A stretch of DNA of 64,000 nt from positions 1 to 64,000 of the forward strand of contig NZ_JBHZGK010000009.1 of assembly GCF_051900425.1 (NCBI RefSeq). Reading direction: 5' to 3'. Below the pieces are notes generated by a model. It saw only the letters and a list, made by a program, of their open reading frames with translations. It ran no database searches and had not been told where the DNA came from. Below are positions 48,596-59,865 of the stretch, piece after piece. Each line of letters begins with the position of its first letter. The stretch's first letter is position 1. The position numbers and the translations under genes were made by a program. The DNA comes from Frateuria_A sp051900425 (lineage in GTDB: Bacteria; Pseudomonadota; Gammaproteobacteria; Xanthomonadales; Rhodanobacteraceae).

Positions 48596-49664
48596 AGCTG
48601 TCGTGCTCGCGCAGCCAGCGATGGATGGCAGGAGGCACTTCGCGTTGCGCACGGCCGGAGACGTAGATGCCGATGTGGCCACCGCTGAAGGCAAGCTCCG
48701 AGTAGTCGTCGCTGCCGATGTGTAGACCCAATGCGCGCGAAGCATCGGGCGGCACCAGGTGGTCCTGTTCGGCGTAGACGTTGAGGACCGGATGCGTGAT
48801 GCGCGCCAGATCCACCGGCCTCCCGCCGATCGCGAGGCCTCCCTTGACGAGCTTGTTGGCCTGGAAGAATTCCTTGACGAACTCGCGGAATGCTTCGCCC
48901 GCCTGGTCGGGCGAATCGAAGATCCAGCGCTCCATGCGCAGAAAGTTCTCGAGCTCGCGCGGGTTGTCCAGGATGTCGACCAGGTTCACGTACTTCTGCT
49001 GTAACAGCCGCACGGGCTTGAGCGTCAGGTACACCCAGTTCATCAACGCGGCCGGAATGTTGCCGAGCGTGTCCACGAACAGATCCACGTCGATGTCGCG
49101 CGCCCAATGCGAAAGCATGTTGTCAGGCGTGTGGTAGTCCACCGGCGTCACCATGGTGACCAGGTTGCGCACCTTCGCCGGATGCAGCGCCGTGTAGCAC
49201 AGCGAGAAGGCGCCGCCCTGGCAGATGCCGAGCAGGTCGATGGCCTCGACGCCCGCCTGGGCGCGCACCGCATCCACGCAGCGGTCGAGGTAGCCGTCGA
49301 TGTAGTCCTCCAGGGTCAGCCACCGGTCGGCACCATCCGGGTAGCCCCAGTCGATCAGGTATACGTCCTCGCCCTGCGCGAGCAGGTTGCGCACCAGCGA
49401 GCGATCGCTCTGCAGGTCGGTCATCCAGACCGTGTTGACCAGCGCATAGACGATCAGCAGCGGCGTCTTCGACGTTGGCCGGCCCTCGCCACGCATGCGC
49501 CAGAGCCTGAGCTTGTCCTCGCGATACACCAGCTCGCGCGGGGTGTCCGCGTAGGCAGGCTCGGCCAGGCCGCGCAGGCTGGCAGCGCCGGCGGCGAGCT
49601 TGCGCTGGAAGGTGGTGATCTCGTCTAGGATCCGGGTGGGATCCAGCGGTCCTGGCGTCTGCAT
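48594..49664 (-). CDS. phaC: Poly(3-hydroxyalkanoate) synthase, class III catalytic subunit
   Basis: A 356-residue alpha/beta-hydrolase-fold polymerase, the short length typical of class III. The nucleophile is Cys148 in LLGICQGGAFSL (the lipase-like box with cysteine). The catalytic aspartate lies in VYAEQDHLVPPDA and the histidine in FSGGHIGIYVSG. It joins 3-hydroxyacyl-CoA units into polyester granules together with PhaE. The ATG at 49662-49664 follows the phaE stop by eight bases. Confidence 0.94.
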   Translation of the reverse strand: MQTPGPLDPTRILDEITTFQRKLAAGAASLRGLAEPAYADTPRELVYREDKLRLWRMRGEGRPTSKTPLLIVYALVNTVWMTDLQSDRSLVRNLLAQGEDVYLIDWGYPDGADRWLTLEDYIDGYLDRCVDAVRAQAGVEAIDLLGICQGGAFSLCYTALHPAKVRNLVTMVTPVDYHTPDNMLSHWARDIDVDLFVDTLGNIPAALMNWVYLTLKPVRLLQQKYVNLVDILDNPRELENFLRMERWIFDSPDQAGEAFREFVKEFFQANKLVKGGLAIGGRPVDLARITHPVLNVYAEQDHLVPPDASRALGLHIGSDDYSELAFSGGHIGIYVSGRAQREVPPAIHRWLREHDS

Positions 49665-49672
49665 GGGCGGTC

Positions 49673-50503
49673 TCAGCGCGTCTTGCGCGGCGCGCGGCGG
49701 GTGGTGGGCCTGGAGGACGGAGTGGCGCGGGATGCGGGCTTCGAGGGGGTCTTGCGTTTGGGCGTCTTTACGGCCGCGCCCGCCGCGGCCTCGCCTGCCG
49801 CCTGCAGGCGCCGTACCTCGCGACGCAACTCCTGCAATCGTTGGCCGAGCGTATCGACCTCGCTGCGCGTGGGCAGGCCCGCTTCGCGGCACCACTGCTC
49901 CACCTGCTGCCGTTGCAGCTGGCGCACGTGCATTTGCGTGTTGCCCTGGGCCGCGTAGGCATCGCGGAACTCGTCAGACAACGCGATCTCTGCATGGGCC
50001 TCTTCCACCGCGTCGACCCACAGGTCGTACATGGCTTTGAGCGAATCGACCCGGAAGCCGGGCTCAGCCAGCTTGCACTGTACGCGTTCGGCGCCCTGCG
50101 CCTGAGCCCGGGCGAGCAATTCCTGGTAACGCGCGCTCGCCTGCTGATGGTCGAGCAACGCGCGCAGGAGCGCCTGCTGCTGGGCTTGCTGTTCACGCGT
50201 GTAACCGAAGGCGGGGGTGGCGAGCAGGCCGCGCATGACGTCCAGGCCGGAAGGCGGTGTGGCCATGCCGGGCATGGTCCAGCCGGCGAACGGGGCGACC
50301 GGCGGGGGCATCGGGGTGCCCTGCCCGGTCATGGCGGCGGCCACCTGCTGCATCCAGTCGAGGTAGCCCTTGAGGCCGTCCATGCCCGGCACGGCCTCCC
50401 CGGCCGGCGGCGCGGCATGCCCGGGCCACTGGCGGCTCCAGGCCTCCCAGGTCTGTCGAGCCAGGGTTTCGAAGTCGGTGACGGGGTTATTCGCGGCGGT
50501 CAC
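49673..50503 (-). CDS. phaE: PHA synthase class III subunit PhaE
   Basis: A 276-residue partner subunit. It begins at GTG 50501-50503 with VTDFETLARQTWEAWSRQWP, a typical PhaE N-terminus, and has the conserved central block around DSLKAMYDLWVDAVEEAHAE followed by helical LGQRLQELRREVRRLQ and a Lys/Arg/Pro-rich tail (KTPKRKTPSKPASRATPSS) that may contact DNA or granules. It is needed for PhaC activity in class III systems. Operon phaE-phaC; phaA, phaB and phasin genes are not here. Confidence 0.88.
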   Translation of the reverse strand: MTAANNPVTDFETLARQTWEAWSRQWPGHAAPPAGEAVPGMDGLKGYLDWMQQVAAAMTGQGTPMPPPVAPFAGWTMPGMATPPSGLDVMRGLLATPAFGYTREQQAQQQALLRALLDHQQASARYQELLARAQAQGAERVQCKLAEPGFRVDSLKAMYDLWVDAVEEAHAEIALSDEFRDAYAAQGNTQMHVRQLQRQQVEQWCREAGLPTRSEVDTLGQRLQELRREVRRLQAAGEAAAGAAVKTPKRKTPSKPASRATPSSRPTTRRAPRKTR

Positions 50504-50610
50504 GGGAGTGCCTTGCGTAGGATCGCTGGGATCGTAGCAAAACCGCGCCTCGACTGACCTCCACTACGGGGACTGCAGCGGACCGATGCGCGAGGTTGAT
50601 GCGTGCATAA

Positions 50611-50638
50611 AAAAAGCGGGCCGACAGGCCCGCTTTTT
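50611..50638 (-). terminator. Intrinsic terminator after pnp
   Basis: A 12-base stem, AAAAAGCGGGCC (50611-50622) and GGCCCGCTTTTT (50627-50638), with loop GACA. It stands 24 bases downstream of pnp and ends the long translation operon. Confidence 0.9.
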
Positions 50639-50661
50639 CGTTCCATCGGCATCGGAGGCGA

Positions 50662-52767
<2,106 letters not shown>

Positions 52768-52785
52768 GTTGGTCTCCTCGAGTGA

Positions 52786-53055
52786 TTAACGGCGGAGGCC
52801 GAGACGTTCGATCAGGCTCTGGTAGCGAGCCAGGTCACGGTCCTTGAGGTAGCCAAGGAGGCGCTTGCGCTGGTTGACCAGCTTGAGCAGGCCGCGACGC
52901 GAGTGGTGGTCCTGCTTGTGTTCCTTGAAGTGGTCGGTCAGGTGATCGATGCGGGCGGACAGCAGGGCCACCTGGACTTCCGGCGAACCGGTGTCGTTCG
53001 GCACGCGGCCGTACTCAGCAATGATCTTGCCGGTCTGTTCTGCGGTAAGGGACAT
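52786..53055 (-). CDS. rpsO: 30S ribosomal protein S15 (uS15)
   Basis: An 89-residue protein that binds the central domain of 16S rRNA early in 30S assembly. SLTAEQTGKIIAEYGRVPND, GSPEVQVALLSARIDHLTDH and DHHSRRGLLKLVNQRKRLLG are the family blocks. ATG at 53053-53055. Its own promoter lies at 53165-53194. In E. coli S15 represses its own translation via a leader pseudoknot; the leader here is 110 bases long, but I could not verify such a fold. Confidence 0.97.
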   Translation of the reverse strand: MSLTAEQTGKIIAEYGRVPNDTGSPEVQVALLSARIDHLTDHFKEHKQDHHSRRGLLKLVNQRKRLLGYLKDRDLARYQSLIERLGLRR

Positions 53056-53164
53056 GTGTATCTCTTCCTTCGAAAATGCGGATGCGGAACTTGCGCAACG
53101 TCACCACCCGATGAGGTTGCACAAGCTCCGCCGGTTGAATGTAAAACGCTGGAACAAGCTCGCT

Positions 53165-53194
53165 ATTGTAGCGAGGGCTGGCGTCCGGCAACAA
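53165..53194 (-). promoter_or_regulatory. rpsO-pnp promoter
   Basis: On the minus strand TTGTTG (complement of 53189-53194) and TACAAT (complement of 53165-53170) are 18 bases apart, 110 bases before the rpsO start. A 12-base palindrome AATGGCGCCATT lies just upstream at 53203-53214. Confidence 0.7.
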
Positions 53195-53262
53195 GAGCGC
53201 CCAATGGCGCCATTTTGTCCGCGGATGCCCCCTTGGGGAGATGGACGGCTCGGCAGGCGGGC

Positions 53263-54219
53263 TCAACCCTCAGGCAGATTGAAACCGCGGACGATGCGCA
53301 GCCGTCCCGCCGGGTCCGGTTCGACCAGCGCGAGCAGGCGACCCTCCGGGGCGAAGGCGGCACTGCGGCCCTGGTCCGCCCCGCCTGGCCACGGAATCTG
53401 CTGGCCCTTCGCCACGGCGAGCGCCTGGGGCGCATCCAGCGCCAGGGCCGGCAGGTCCGCAAGCCCGGCCGACAGCGGGAGCAGCAGCGCTTCCAGCGCC
53501 GCCGCGCCCTGCCCGGCGGCCTGTTCCAGTTCCGCGAGGGTGGTCATCGCCGGCTCGCGGAACGGTTCCACCCAAAGGCGCCGCAGCGACGTAAGGTGGG
53601 CACCGCAGCCCAGCCGCTCGCCAAGATCCACCGCCAGGCTGCGGATGTAGGTGCCCGAGCCGCACTCGACGATCAGGCGCAGGCAGTCGCCCTCGTGTGA
53701 CAGGAGCTCCAGGCGGTGGACGTCGACTTCGCGGGGCGGCACGTCGACGGATTCGCCCCGGCGGGCCTTCACGTACAGCGGCTCGCCTCCCTGCTTGAGC
53801 GCCGAGTACGCCGGCGGCACCTGCGTGATGCGCCCGCGCAGGGTGGCGAGCGCCTCCTCGATCTGCGTGGCATCCAGCGGCGGCACGGGCCGGCGGTCGA
53901 CGACGTCACCCTCGAGGTCGGCGGTGGTGGTGGTCACGCCCAACCGGCACTCGGCCAGGTAGGCCTTGCGCGAGCCCAGCAGCATGCCGGCAATCTTGGT
54001 GCCCTCGCCGAAGCACAGGGGCAACAGGCCGGTGGCCAGCGGATCGAGCGCACCCGTGTGGCCGCCCTTGACCGCGCGCAGCAACCGGCGCGCGGCCTGC
54101 AATGCCTGGTTGGAGCTCAGCCCCAGGGGCTTGTCGAGCAGCAGGATGCCGTGCAGGTCGCGAAGTGGAGGAGCGGAATCCCGTCGGGAACCCCGCCGGT
54201 TACGACTCGTTCTCGTCAT
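53263..54219 (-). CDS. truB: tRNA pseudouridine-55 synthase
   Basis: A 318-residue enzyme that makes pseudouridine in the T-loop of tRNAs. The catalytic Asp59 is in KGGHTGALDPLATGLLPLCF, followed by KAYLAECRLGVTTTTADLEG and the PUA-like C-terminal domain (DAPQALAVAKGQQIPWPG). The start at ATG 54217-54219 overlaps the rbfA end by 20 bases; the first 20 residues are basic and slightly long, so an internal start cannot be ruled out. Confidence 0.95.
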   Translation of the reverse strand: MTRTSRNRRGSRRDSAPPLRDLHGILLLDKPLGLSSNQALQAARRLLRAVKGGHTGALDPLATGLLPLCFGEGTKIAGMLLGSRKAYLAECRLGVTTTTADLEGDVVDRRPVPPLDATQIEEALATLRGRITQVPPAYSALKQGGEPLYVKARRGESVDVPPREVDVHRLELLSHEGDCLRLIVECGSGTYIRSLAVDLGERLGCGAHLTSLRRLWVEPFREPAMTTLAELEQAAGQGAAALEALLLPLSAGLADLPALALDAPQALAVAKGQQIPWPGGADQGRSAAFAPEGRLLALVEPDPAGRLRIVRGFNLPEG

Positions 54220-54580
54220 CGCTCGTTGGCTGGATGTCGCCCGAGTCGCGCAGCAGGCGCTCGATCCGCTCGCTCTTGTCGACCGAATCGTCGTACTTGA
54301 AGCGCAGCTCCGGGACCCGCCGCAGGCGCATGCTGCGCGAGAGCGTGCGGCGGAACTCGATCGCCAGTTCGTTGAGCGCCTTGACCGCCTCTCTGGCGCG
54401 GTCGGGCTGCAGCGCAGTGACCCACACCGTGGCCCAGTCCAGGTCGCGGGTGACTTCCACGTCGGACACGCTGACGGAAGGCAGCGCGTGGTCCCGCACG
54501 GCGGCGTGGACCAGCAGGCCGAGCTCGCGGCGGAGCTCTGCACCTACGCGGTCGGTACGTTTGAAGTCACGTGAAGGCAT
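54200..54580 (-). CDS. rbfA: Ribosome-binding factor A
   Basis: A 126-residue KH-fold factor for 30S maturation at low temperature. The sequence PSRDFKRTDRVGAELRRELG, VSVSDVEVTRDLDWATVWVT and RSMRLRRVPELRFKYDDSVD match the family blocks; an acidic tail (TSDDENES) ends it. ATG at 54578-54580. It overlaps truB at its end, so the two are translationally coupled in the nusA-infB operon. Confidence 0.95.
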   Translation of the reverse strand: MPSRDFKRTDRVGAELRRELGLLVHAAVRDHALPSVSVSDVEVTRDLDWATVWVTALQPDRAREAVKALNELAIEFRRTLSRSMRLRRVPELRFKYDDSVDKSERIERLLRDSGDIQPTSDDENES

Positions 54581-54715
54581 GGAAAGGCCGGAAATCGTGG
54601 TAGGGAATCATCAATCGAAAAGCCGCCAGCGCGAAACCGGGATGCCGCGGGGAATCGCCGTGACGATTCCCCCTCGGCCATTCCCGATTTCCCGGGAGGC
54701 CGTAACGCAACGGCG

Positions 54716-57469
54716 TCACAGCGTCCTGGCAACCTCGATGCGCTCGAAGCACTCGATCTGGTCGCCGGCCTTGACGTCGTTGTACTGCTTCACGGCAATA
54801 CCGCATTCCATGCCGTTGCGCACTTCGTCGACCAGCTCCTTGAAGCGCCGCAGCGATTCCAGCTCGCCCTGGAAGATCACCGTGTTGTCGCGCAGCACGC
54901 GGATGGGCTTGTTCCGCTTGACCGTGCCCTCGGTGACCATGCAGCCGGCCACCGCGCCAAACTTGGAGCTGCGGAAGACCTCGCGCACCTGGGCGATGCC
55001 GATGATCTCCTCGCGCACTTCCATGCCCAGCAGGCCCGAAGCAGCCTGCTTCACCTGGTCGATGACGTCGTAGATGATCGAGAAGTAGCGGACATCCAGG
55101 CCTGCCGTATCGATCACCTTGCGCGCCGAGGCGTCCGCACGGACGTTGAAACCGATGATCAGTGCCTTGGAGGCGGCAGCGAGCGTCGCGTCCGACTCGG
55201 TGATGCCGCCGACTCCGGCGGCAATGACGTTGACCTTCACGTTCTCGTTGCCGATCTGGCTCAGCGAGTCGCGCAGCGCCTGCACCGAACCCTGCACGTC
55301 GGCCTTGACCAGGATGTTGAGCGTCTGCTGCTCGGCGCCCTGGCCCATTTGCGCCATGATGTCCTCGAGGCGGTTGGCCTTGCTGACCATGCGCGTCTCG
55401 CGGCGCTTCTGCTGGCGCTCGGCGGCCACTTCACGCGCCAGGCGCTCGTCCGCCACCACCACGAAGTCGTCGCCGGCTTCCGGCACGCCGGAGAGGCCGA
55501 GCACCTGCACCGGGATCGAAGGACCGGCTTCCTGCACGGTCTTGCCGGTCTCGTCGACCAGCGCACGCATGCGGCCGTACTCCACGCCGCACACCACGAA
55601 GTCGCCGCGCTTCAACGTGCCCTGCTGCACCAGCACGGTGGCGACCGGGCCGCGACCCTTGTCCAGGCTCGACTCGATCACCACGCCGGTGGCCGGACCG
55701 TCGTGCACGGCGGTGAGTTCCATCACCTCGGCCTGTACCGACACCGCGTCGAGCAGATCGTCGATGCCCATGCCGGTCTTGGCCGAGACCGGCACGAACG
55801 GGGTATCGCCGCCCCACTCTTCCGGAATCACTTCCAGGTTGCCCAGGCCCTGCTTGACGTGGTCCGGATTGGCGTCGGACTTGTCCATCTTGTTGAGCGC
55901 CACGATCAGCGGCACCTTGGCGGCGCGCGCGTGCTGCACGGCCTCGGCCGTCTGCGGCATGACGCCGTCGTCGGCGGCGACCACCAGCACCACGATGTCG
56001 GTGGACTGGGCCCCGCGGGCGCGCATGGCGGTGAACGCCGCGTGGCCGGGGGTATCCAGGAAGGTGATCACGCCCTTGGGCGTGTCCACGTGGTAAGCGC
56101 CGATGTGCTGCGTGATACCGCCGGCCTCGCCCGCGGCCACCTTGGTGCGGCGGATGTAGTCCAGCAGCGAAGTCTTGCCGTGGTCGACGTGGCCCATGAT
56201 GGTAACGACCGGCGGACGCGGCGACTTCTCGCCTTCCAGCTCGGCGTTCTGGGTGTGCGCTGCCAGTGCAGCCTCGGCGTTGTTCTCGCTCGCCTCGACC
56301 GGTGTGTGACCCAGTTCCTCGACCACCAGCGTCGCGGTGTCGCGATCGATGGTCTGGTTGATCGTGGCCATCACGCCCATCTTGAAGAGCGCCTTGACTA
56401 CCTCGGAGCCCTTGACCGCCATCTTCTGTGCCAGGTCGGCGACGACATTGGCCTCGCCTACCGCCACTTCACGCACGACCGGAGCGGTCGGACGGGAGAA
56501 GCCGTGCGGACCGGAGGTCGCGGCGGACCCACCGCGGGCCAGGTCGCGGCCACCCTTGCCCGGCTTGCCGCGCTTGCTGGAGCGACGCGCACGATCGGCA
56601 TCGGACAGGTGCAGTTCGCCGCCCGCGAAACGCTTGCCGCCGGGGCCTTCGTCACGGTCGCGACCGTAGCGGGCCTTGGCGCCGCGGTTTTCGGCCGGCG
56701 CGGGGGCTGGCGCGGGCGCAGGCGCCGGCGCAGGCGCGGCAACGACAACTTTCTTCTCACGCTTACGCGGCTCGTGGATGCGCGGCACGATCATGCCGAA
56801 CGCGCTGTGGTCGGTCACCCCGGCAGCCGATGCCGGCGCGGGAGCCGGCGCGGCAGCCTTGGCCGGTTCGACCGCGGGCGCCTCGGGAGCTTCGGCCACC
56901 GGCTCCACCGCCGCTTCGCTCGTCGCGCTGGCGGCAGCCTGCTCGGCGGCCACTCGCCGGGCCTCTTCGGCCTGGCGCTGCTGTTCTTCCTGCGCGCGCA
57001 CGGCTTCCTCCTGGCGGCGCTGCTCGGCCTCCAGGCGCTCGCGCTCCTCGTGCTCGCGCTGCTGCTGCGACTCGGCCAGCTTGCGCACGGCCTCTTCGCG
57101 CTCGGGCTCGGCGCTGGCTTCCTCGGCGATCACGCTGCGCTTGACGTAGGTGCGCTTGGCGCGCACTTCCACGTTGACCGTCTTGGCGCTGCTGGCGGCA
57201 CCGCGCCCGCCCGGCGTGGCGACCTTCAGTTCGCTCACCTTGCGGCGCTTGAGGGTGATCTGGCGCGGGGCGCTGTCCTCCACCTCGGCGGTAGCTTCGC
57301 TCTTGCCGTGCGTGCGGCGCAGGAAGCCGAGCAGCTTCACCTTTTCGGTGCTGCTGATGACCTGCTCCGGATCGGAGAAATTCATGCCCGCCTCACCCAG
57401 CTGCCCGAGCAGCTTGGTGACCGGCATGCCCAGCACCTGGGCCAGTTGTTTGATCGTTACATCCGACAT
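54716..57469 (-). CDS. infB: Translation initiation factor IF-2
   Basis: A 917-residue GTPase that brings initiator tRNA to the ribosome. The N-terminal IF2 domain (VTIKQLAQVLGMPVTKLLGQ) is followed by a very charged Glu/Arg/Gln-rich region and Ala/Pro repeats (about residues 90-270). The G domain starts near residue 420 with MGHVDHGKTSLLDYIR (G1 at about 426), DTPGHAAFTAMRARGA and NKMDK. Domains II to IV close with VGGITESDATLAAASKALII and the C-terminal GDQIECFERIEVART. ATG at 57467-57469. In the window the protein's initiator tRNA gene lies upstream in the same operon. Confidence 0.97.
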   Translation of the reverse strand: MSDVTIKQLAQVLGMPVTKLLGQLGEAGMNFSDPEQVISSTEKVKLLGFLRRTHGKSEATAEVEDSAPRQITLKRRKVSELKVATPGGRGAASSAKTVNVEVRAKRTYVKRSVIAEEASAEPEREEAVRKLAESQQQREHEERERLEAEQRRQEEAVRAQEEQQRQAEEARRVAAEQAAASATSEAAVEPVAEAPEAPAVEPAKAAAPAPAPASAAGVTDHSAFGMIVPRIHEPRKREKKVVVAAPAPAPAPAPAPAPAENRGAKARYGRDRDEGPGGKRFAGGELHLSDADRARRSSKRGKPGKGGRDLARGGSAATSGPHGFSRPTAPVVREVAVGEANVVADLAQKMAVKGSEVVKALFKMGVMATINQTIDRDTATLVVEELGHTPVEASENNAEAALAAHTQNAELEGEKSPRPPVVTIMGHVDHGKTSLLDYIRRTKVAAGEAGGITQHIGAYHVDTPKGVITFLDTPGHAAFTAMRARGAQSTDIVVLVVAADDGVMPQTAEAVQHARAAKVPLIVALNKMDKSDANPDHVKQGLGNLEVIPEEWGGDTPFVPVSAKTGMGIDDLLDAVSVQAEVMELTAVHDGPATGVVIESSLDKGRGPVATVLVQQGTLKRGDFVVCGVEYGRMRALVDETGKTVQEAGPSIPVQVLGLSGVPEAGDDFVVVADERLAREVAAERQQKRRETRMVSKANRLEDIMAQMGQGAEQQTLNILVKADVQGSVQALRDSLSQIGNENVKVNVIAAGVGGITESDATLAAASKALIIGFNVRADASARKVIDTAGLDVRYFSIIYDVIDQVKQAASGLLGMEVREEIIGIAQVREVFRSSKFGAVAGCMVTEGTVKRNKPIRVLRDNTVIFQGELESLRRFKELVDEVRNGMECGIAVKQYNDVKAGDQIECFERIEVARTL

Positions 57470-57598
57470 CGTGTTCTTTCTCCGCCGTTCCCGCGCTTAT
57501 CGTCCGTGCGGCTCTGGCCTGCACGTCCACCTCCATCCCTGGTGGAAGACCCGCAGGTCCTCCTCGGCGCGCCCTTCCAAAGGCGCCGCCGTCCGCGG

Positions 57599-59098
57599 TT
57601 AGCCGCCCCTCTCCAGTCGCTCGATCATCGGTGCGCGGGCCGCCATGATCAATGCGGCGGCGCGCTCCTCGTCCATGCCTTCGATGTCGATCAGGTCGTC
57701 GACCGCGAGGTCGGCCAAGTCGTCCACCGTACTGATTTCACGTGCAGCCAACGCATAGGCGGTGGCCTCGTCCATTCCCGGCAGGCCGAGCAGTTCCTCG
57801 GACGGCTCGGCGATGCCCTCTTCCACGGCCAGCGCCTCGGTGAGCAGCGCATCGCGGGCGCGGGCGCGAAGTTCCTCGACGATGTCCTCGTCGAAGCCTT
57901 CGACCGCCAGCAGCTCGGCGCTGGGCACGTAGGCGATTTCCTCGACGCTGGAGAAGCCTTCCTGCACCAGGATGTTGGCGATCTCCTCGTCCACTTCCAG
58001 CTTGTCCATGAACAGCTGGCGCGCGGCCTGCTGCTCGGCCTCGCTCTTGGCGGTGACCTGGTCCTGGGTCATCACGTTGAGCTGCCAGCCGGTGAGCTTG
58101 CTGGCCAGGCGCACGTTCTGGCCACCGCGGCCGATCGCCTGGGACAGCTTGTCCTCGGCCACCGCGATATCCATCGAGTGCTTCTCCTCGTCCATGATGA
58201 TGGACTGCACTTCCGCCGGCGCCATCGCATTGATGACGAACTGCGCCTGGTTGTCGTGCCACAGGATGATGTCCACGCGCTCGCCGTTGAGCTCGTTGGA
58301 CACCGCCTGCACACGCGAACCGCGCATGCCGATGCAGGCGCCGATGGGATCGGTGCGGCTGTCATGCGCGATCACGGCGATCTTGGCGCGGTCGCCCGGA
58401 TCACGCGCGCAGCCCTTGATCTCGACCAGGCCCTGACCGACTTCCGGCACTTCGAGCTTGAACAGCTCGATCATGAATTCCGGCGCGGCGCGCGAGACGA
58501 ACAGCTGCGGGCCGCGGACTTCCGAGCGCACCTCGTAGAGATAACCGCGCACGCGGTCGCCGACGCGGGCCGACTCGCGCGGAATGGTCTTGTCGCGCGG
58601 AATGAAGGCCTCGGCGTTGCCACCCAGATCCAGGTAAACGTTGCCGCGCTCGACGCGCTTGACGATGCCGGTGATCAGCTCGCCCACGCGGTCCTTGTAG
58701 GCATCGACCACCTGCTGGCGCTCGGCTTCGCGCACGCGCTGGACGATCACCTGCTTGGCCGCCTGCGCGGCGATGCGGCCGAACTCGGCGTTCTCGATCT
58801 GCTGCTCGATGTAGTCGCCGATCTGGGCGTCCGCCTTCTCGTCCACCGCGTCCATCAGGCGCAGCTGGTGGAAGGGAGACTCCATCTCGCCGTCGTCGGC
58901 AATGACTTCCCAGCGGCGGAACGTCTCGTAGTCGCCGCTCTGGCGGTCGATTGCCACGCGGATGTCCGGGTCCTCCTCCGGATAGCGCTTCTTCGCGGCG
59001 GAAGCCAGCGCGGCCTCCATCGCCTCGAAGATCACTTCGCGCGGCACGCCCTTTTCATTGGCGACCGCGTCGACGACCAGCAACAGTTCTTTGCTCAT
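57599..59098 (-). CDS. nusA: Transcription elongation/termination factor NusA
   Basis: A 499-residue RNA polymerase-binding factor. N-terminal domain (SKELLLVVDAVANEKGVPRE) to about residue 125, S1 domain (RVGELITGIVKRVERGNVYLD), two KH domains (GACIGMRGSRVQAVSNELNG and LSQAIGRGGQNVRLASKLTG) and two C-terminal acidic repeat regions with helix-hairpin-helix segments (GLPGMDEATAYALAAREIST, IEGMDEERAAALI). The ATG at 59096-59098 is preferred over a reading eight codons longer. Second gene of the operon. Confidence 0.97.
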   Translation of the reverse strand: MSKELLLVVDAVANEKGVPREVIFEAMEAALASAAKKRYPEEDPDIRVAIDRQSGDYETFRRWEVIADDGEMESPFHQLRLMDAVDEKADAQIGDYIEQQIENAEFGRIAAQAAKQVIVQRVREAERQQVVDAYKDRVGELITGIVKRVERGNVYLDLGGNAEAFIPRDKTIPRESARVGDRVRGYLYEVRSEVRGPQLFVSRAAPEFMIELFKLEVPEVGQGLVEIKGCARDPGDRAKIAVIAHDSRTDPIGACIGMRGSRVQAVSNELNGERVDIILWHDNQAQFVINAMAPAEVQSIIMDEEKHSMDIAVAEDKLSQAIGRGGQNVRLASKLTGWQLNVMTQDQVTAKSEAEQQAARQLFMDKLEVDEEIANILVQEGFSSVEEIAYVPSAELLAVEGFDEDIVEELRARARDALLTEALAVEEGIAEPSEELLGLPGMDEATAYALAAREISTVDDLADLAVDDLIDIEGMDEERAAALIMAARAPMIERLERGG

Positions 59099-59146
59099 TG
59101 CAGCAACTCCGCAGGCGCCCATCCGAACGCCAAGGTTTTTGATTGT

Positions 59147-59674
59147 TTATTTCGGGGCCTTCTTGGCCGGCTTTCCGCCCGGCTTGGGCTGCGGCACGTA
59201 ACCGAGCGCCACCCAGTCCGGCACCACCCGCGCGCTTTCCACGTCGGCATGGTCGAATTCGAACGTCTTGCCCTCGGCCTCGAAGGTCAGCTTGTCGCCA
59301 TGAACCGCGGCAAGCCTGCCGCGCAGCCGCCGACGGCCCTCGATCGGCGCCTTGAGCAACACCTTCACTTCCTGTCCCACGACCCGCGCGAACTGGTCCG
59401 CGGTGAACAGCGGGCGGTCGATGCCCGGCGAGGAAACCTCGAGCACGTAGTGGCCCGGGATCGGATCTTCCACGTCCAGCATCGCCGACAGCTCACGGCT
59501 GGCGGCCTCGCAATCGTCGAGCGTGACCTCGCGCCCCTCGGCGTGGTCCAGCACGTCCAGATAAACGCGCAGGGTACTCTGCCCCTGCGACGGAGAGAAC
59601 TCCACGCCGAGGCATTCCAGGCCAAGATCCACCAGGACCTCGGAGAAGCGTTGTGCCAGTGCCTGCGTATCCAT
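59147..59674 (-). CDS. rimP: Ribosome maturation factor RimP
   Basis: A 175-residue factor for 30S maturation. Starts MDTQALAQRFSEVLVDLGLE at ATG 59672-59674, with VEFSPSQGQSTLRVYLDVLD, EVSSPGIDRPLFTADQFARV (the RimP signature) and a C-terminal SH3-like domain, ending in a Lys/Pro-rich tail (KPGGKPAKKAPK) that is longer than in E. coli. First protein gene after the initiator tRNA; a terminator-like hairpin lies 27 bases before its start. Confidence 0.95.
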   Translation of the reverse strand: MDTQALAQRFSEVLVDLGLECLGVEFSPSQGQSTLRVYLDVLDHAEGREVTLDDCEAASRELSAMLDVEDPIPGHYVLEVSSPGIDRPLFTADQFARVVGQEVKVLLKAPIEGRRRLRGRLAAVHGDKLTFEAEGKTFEFDHADVESARVVPDWVALGYVPQPKPGGKPAKKAPK

Positions 59675-59700
59675 AGTCGTCGTTCGTGTACTCCGGAAAC

Positions 59701-59725
59701 AAAAAATGGGCACATGCGGCCCATT
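59701..59725 (-). terminator. Terminator/attenuator in the rimP leader
   Basis: AATGGGC (59705-59711) and GCCCATT (59719-59725) pair with a seven-base loop; on the minus strand a run of six T follows (complement of 59701-59706). It stands only 27 bases before the rimP start, so transcripts must read through it. Confidence 0.75.
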
Positions 59726-59826
59726 CCCTCACCTCGACGATGTGCCGGCTCGTCCAGGCTCTTTCCGGCGGCGCATCGGACACCTTAGCGTTCCGAGCAC
59801 CGCGACGCATCCTTGCGCCCAACAAA

Positions 59827-59847
59827 AAAGCCTCCCGAGGAGGCTTT
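59827..59847 (-). terminator. Terminator of the initiator tRNA gene
   Basis: AAAGCCTCC (59827-59835) and GGAGGCTTT (59839-59847) form a nine-base stem with a T-run on the minus strand, 19 bases after the tRNA 3' end. Confidence 0.85.
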
Positions 59848-59865
59848 CTTGTTCTAAGAAAGATC

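Noticed and set aside
55349..59788. Plus-strand reading of nearly 1500 codons opposite infB, nusA and rimP
   Set aside because: Spans several real genes on the other strand, so it cannot be one gene; composition is typical of an antisense shadow.
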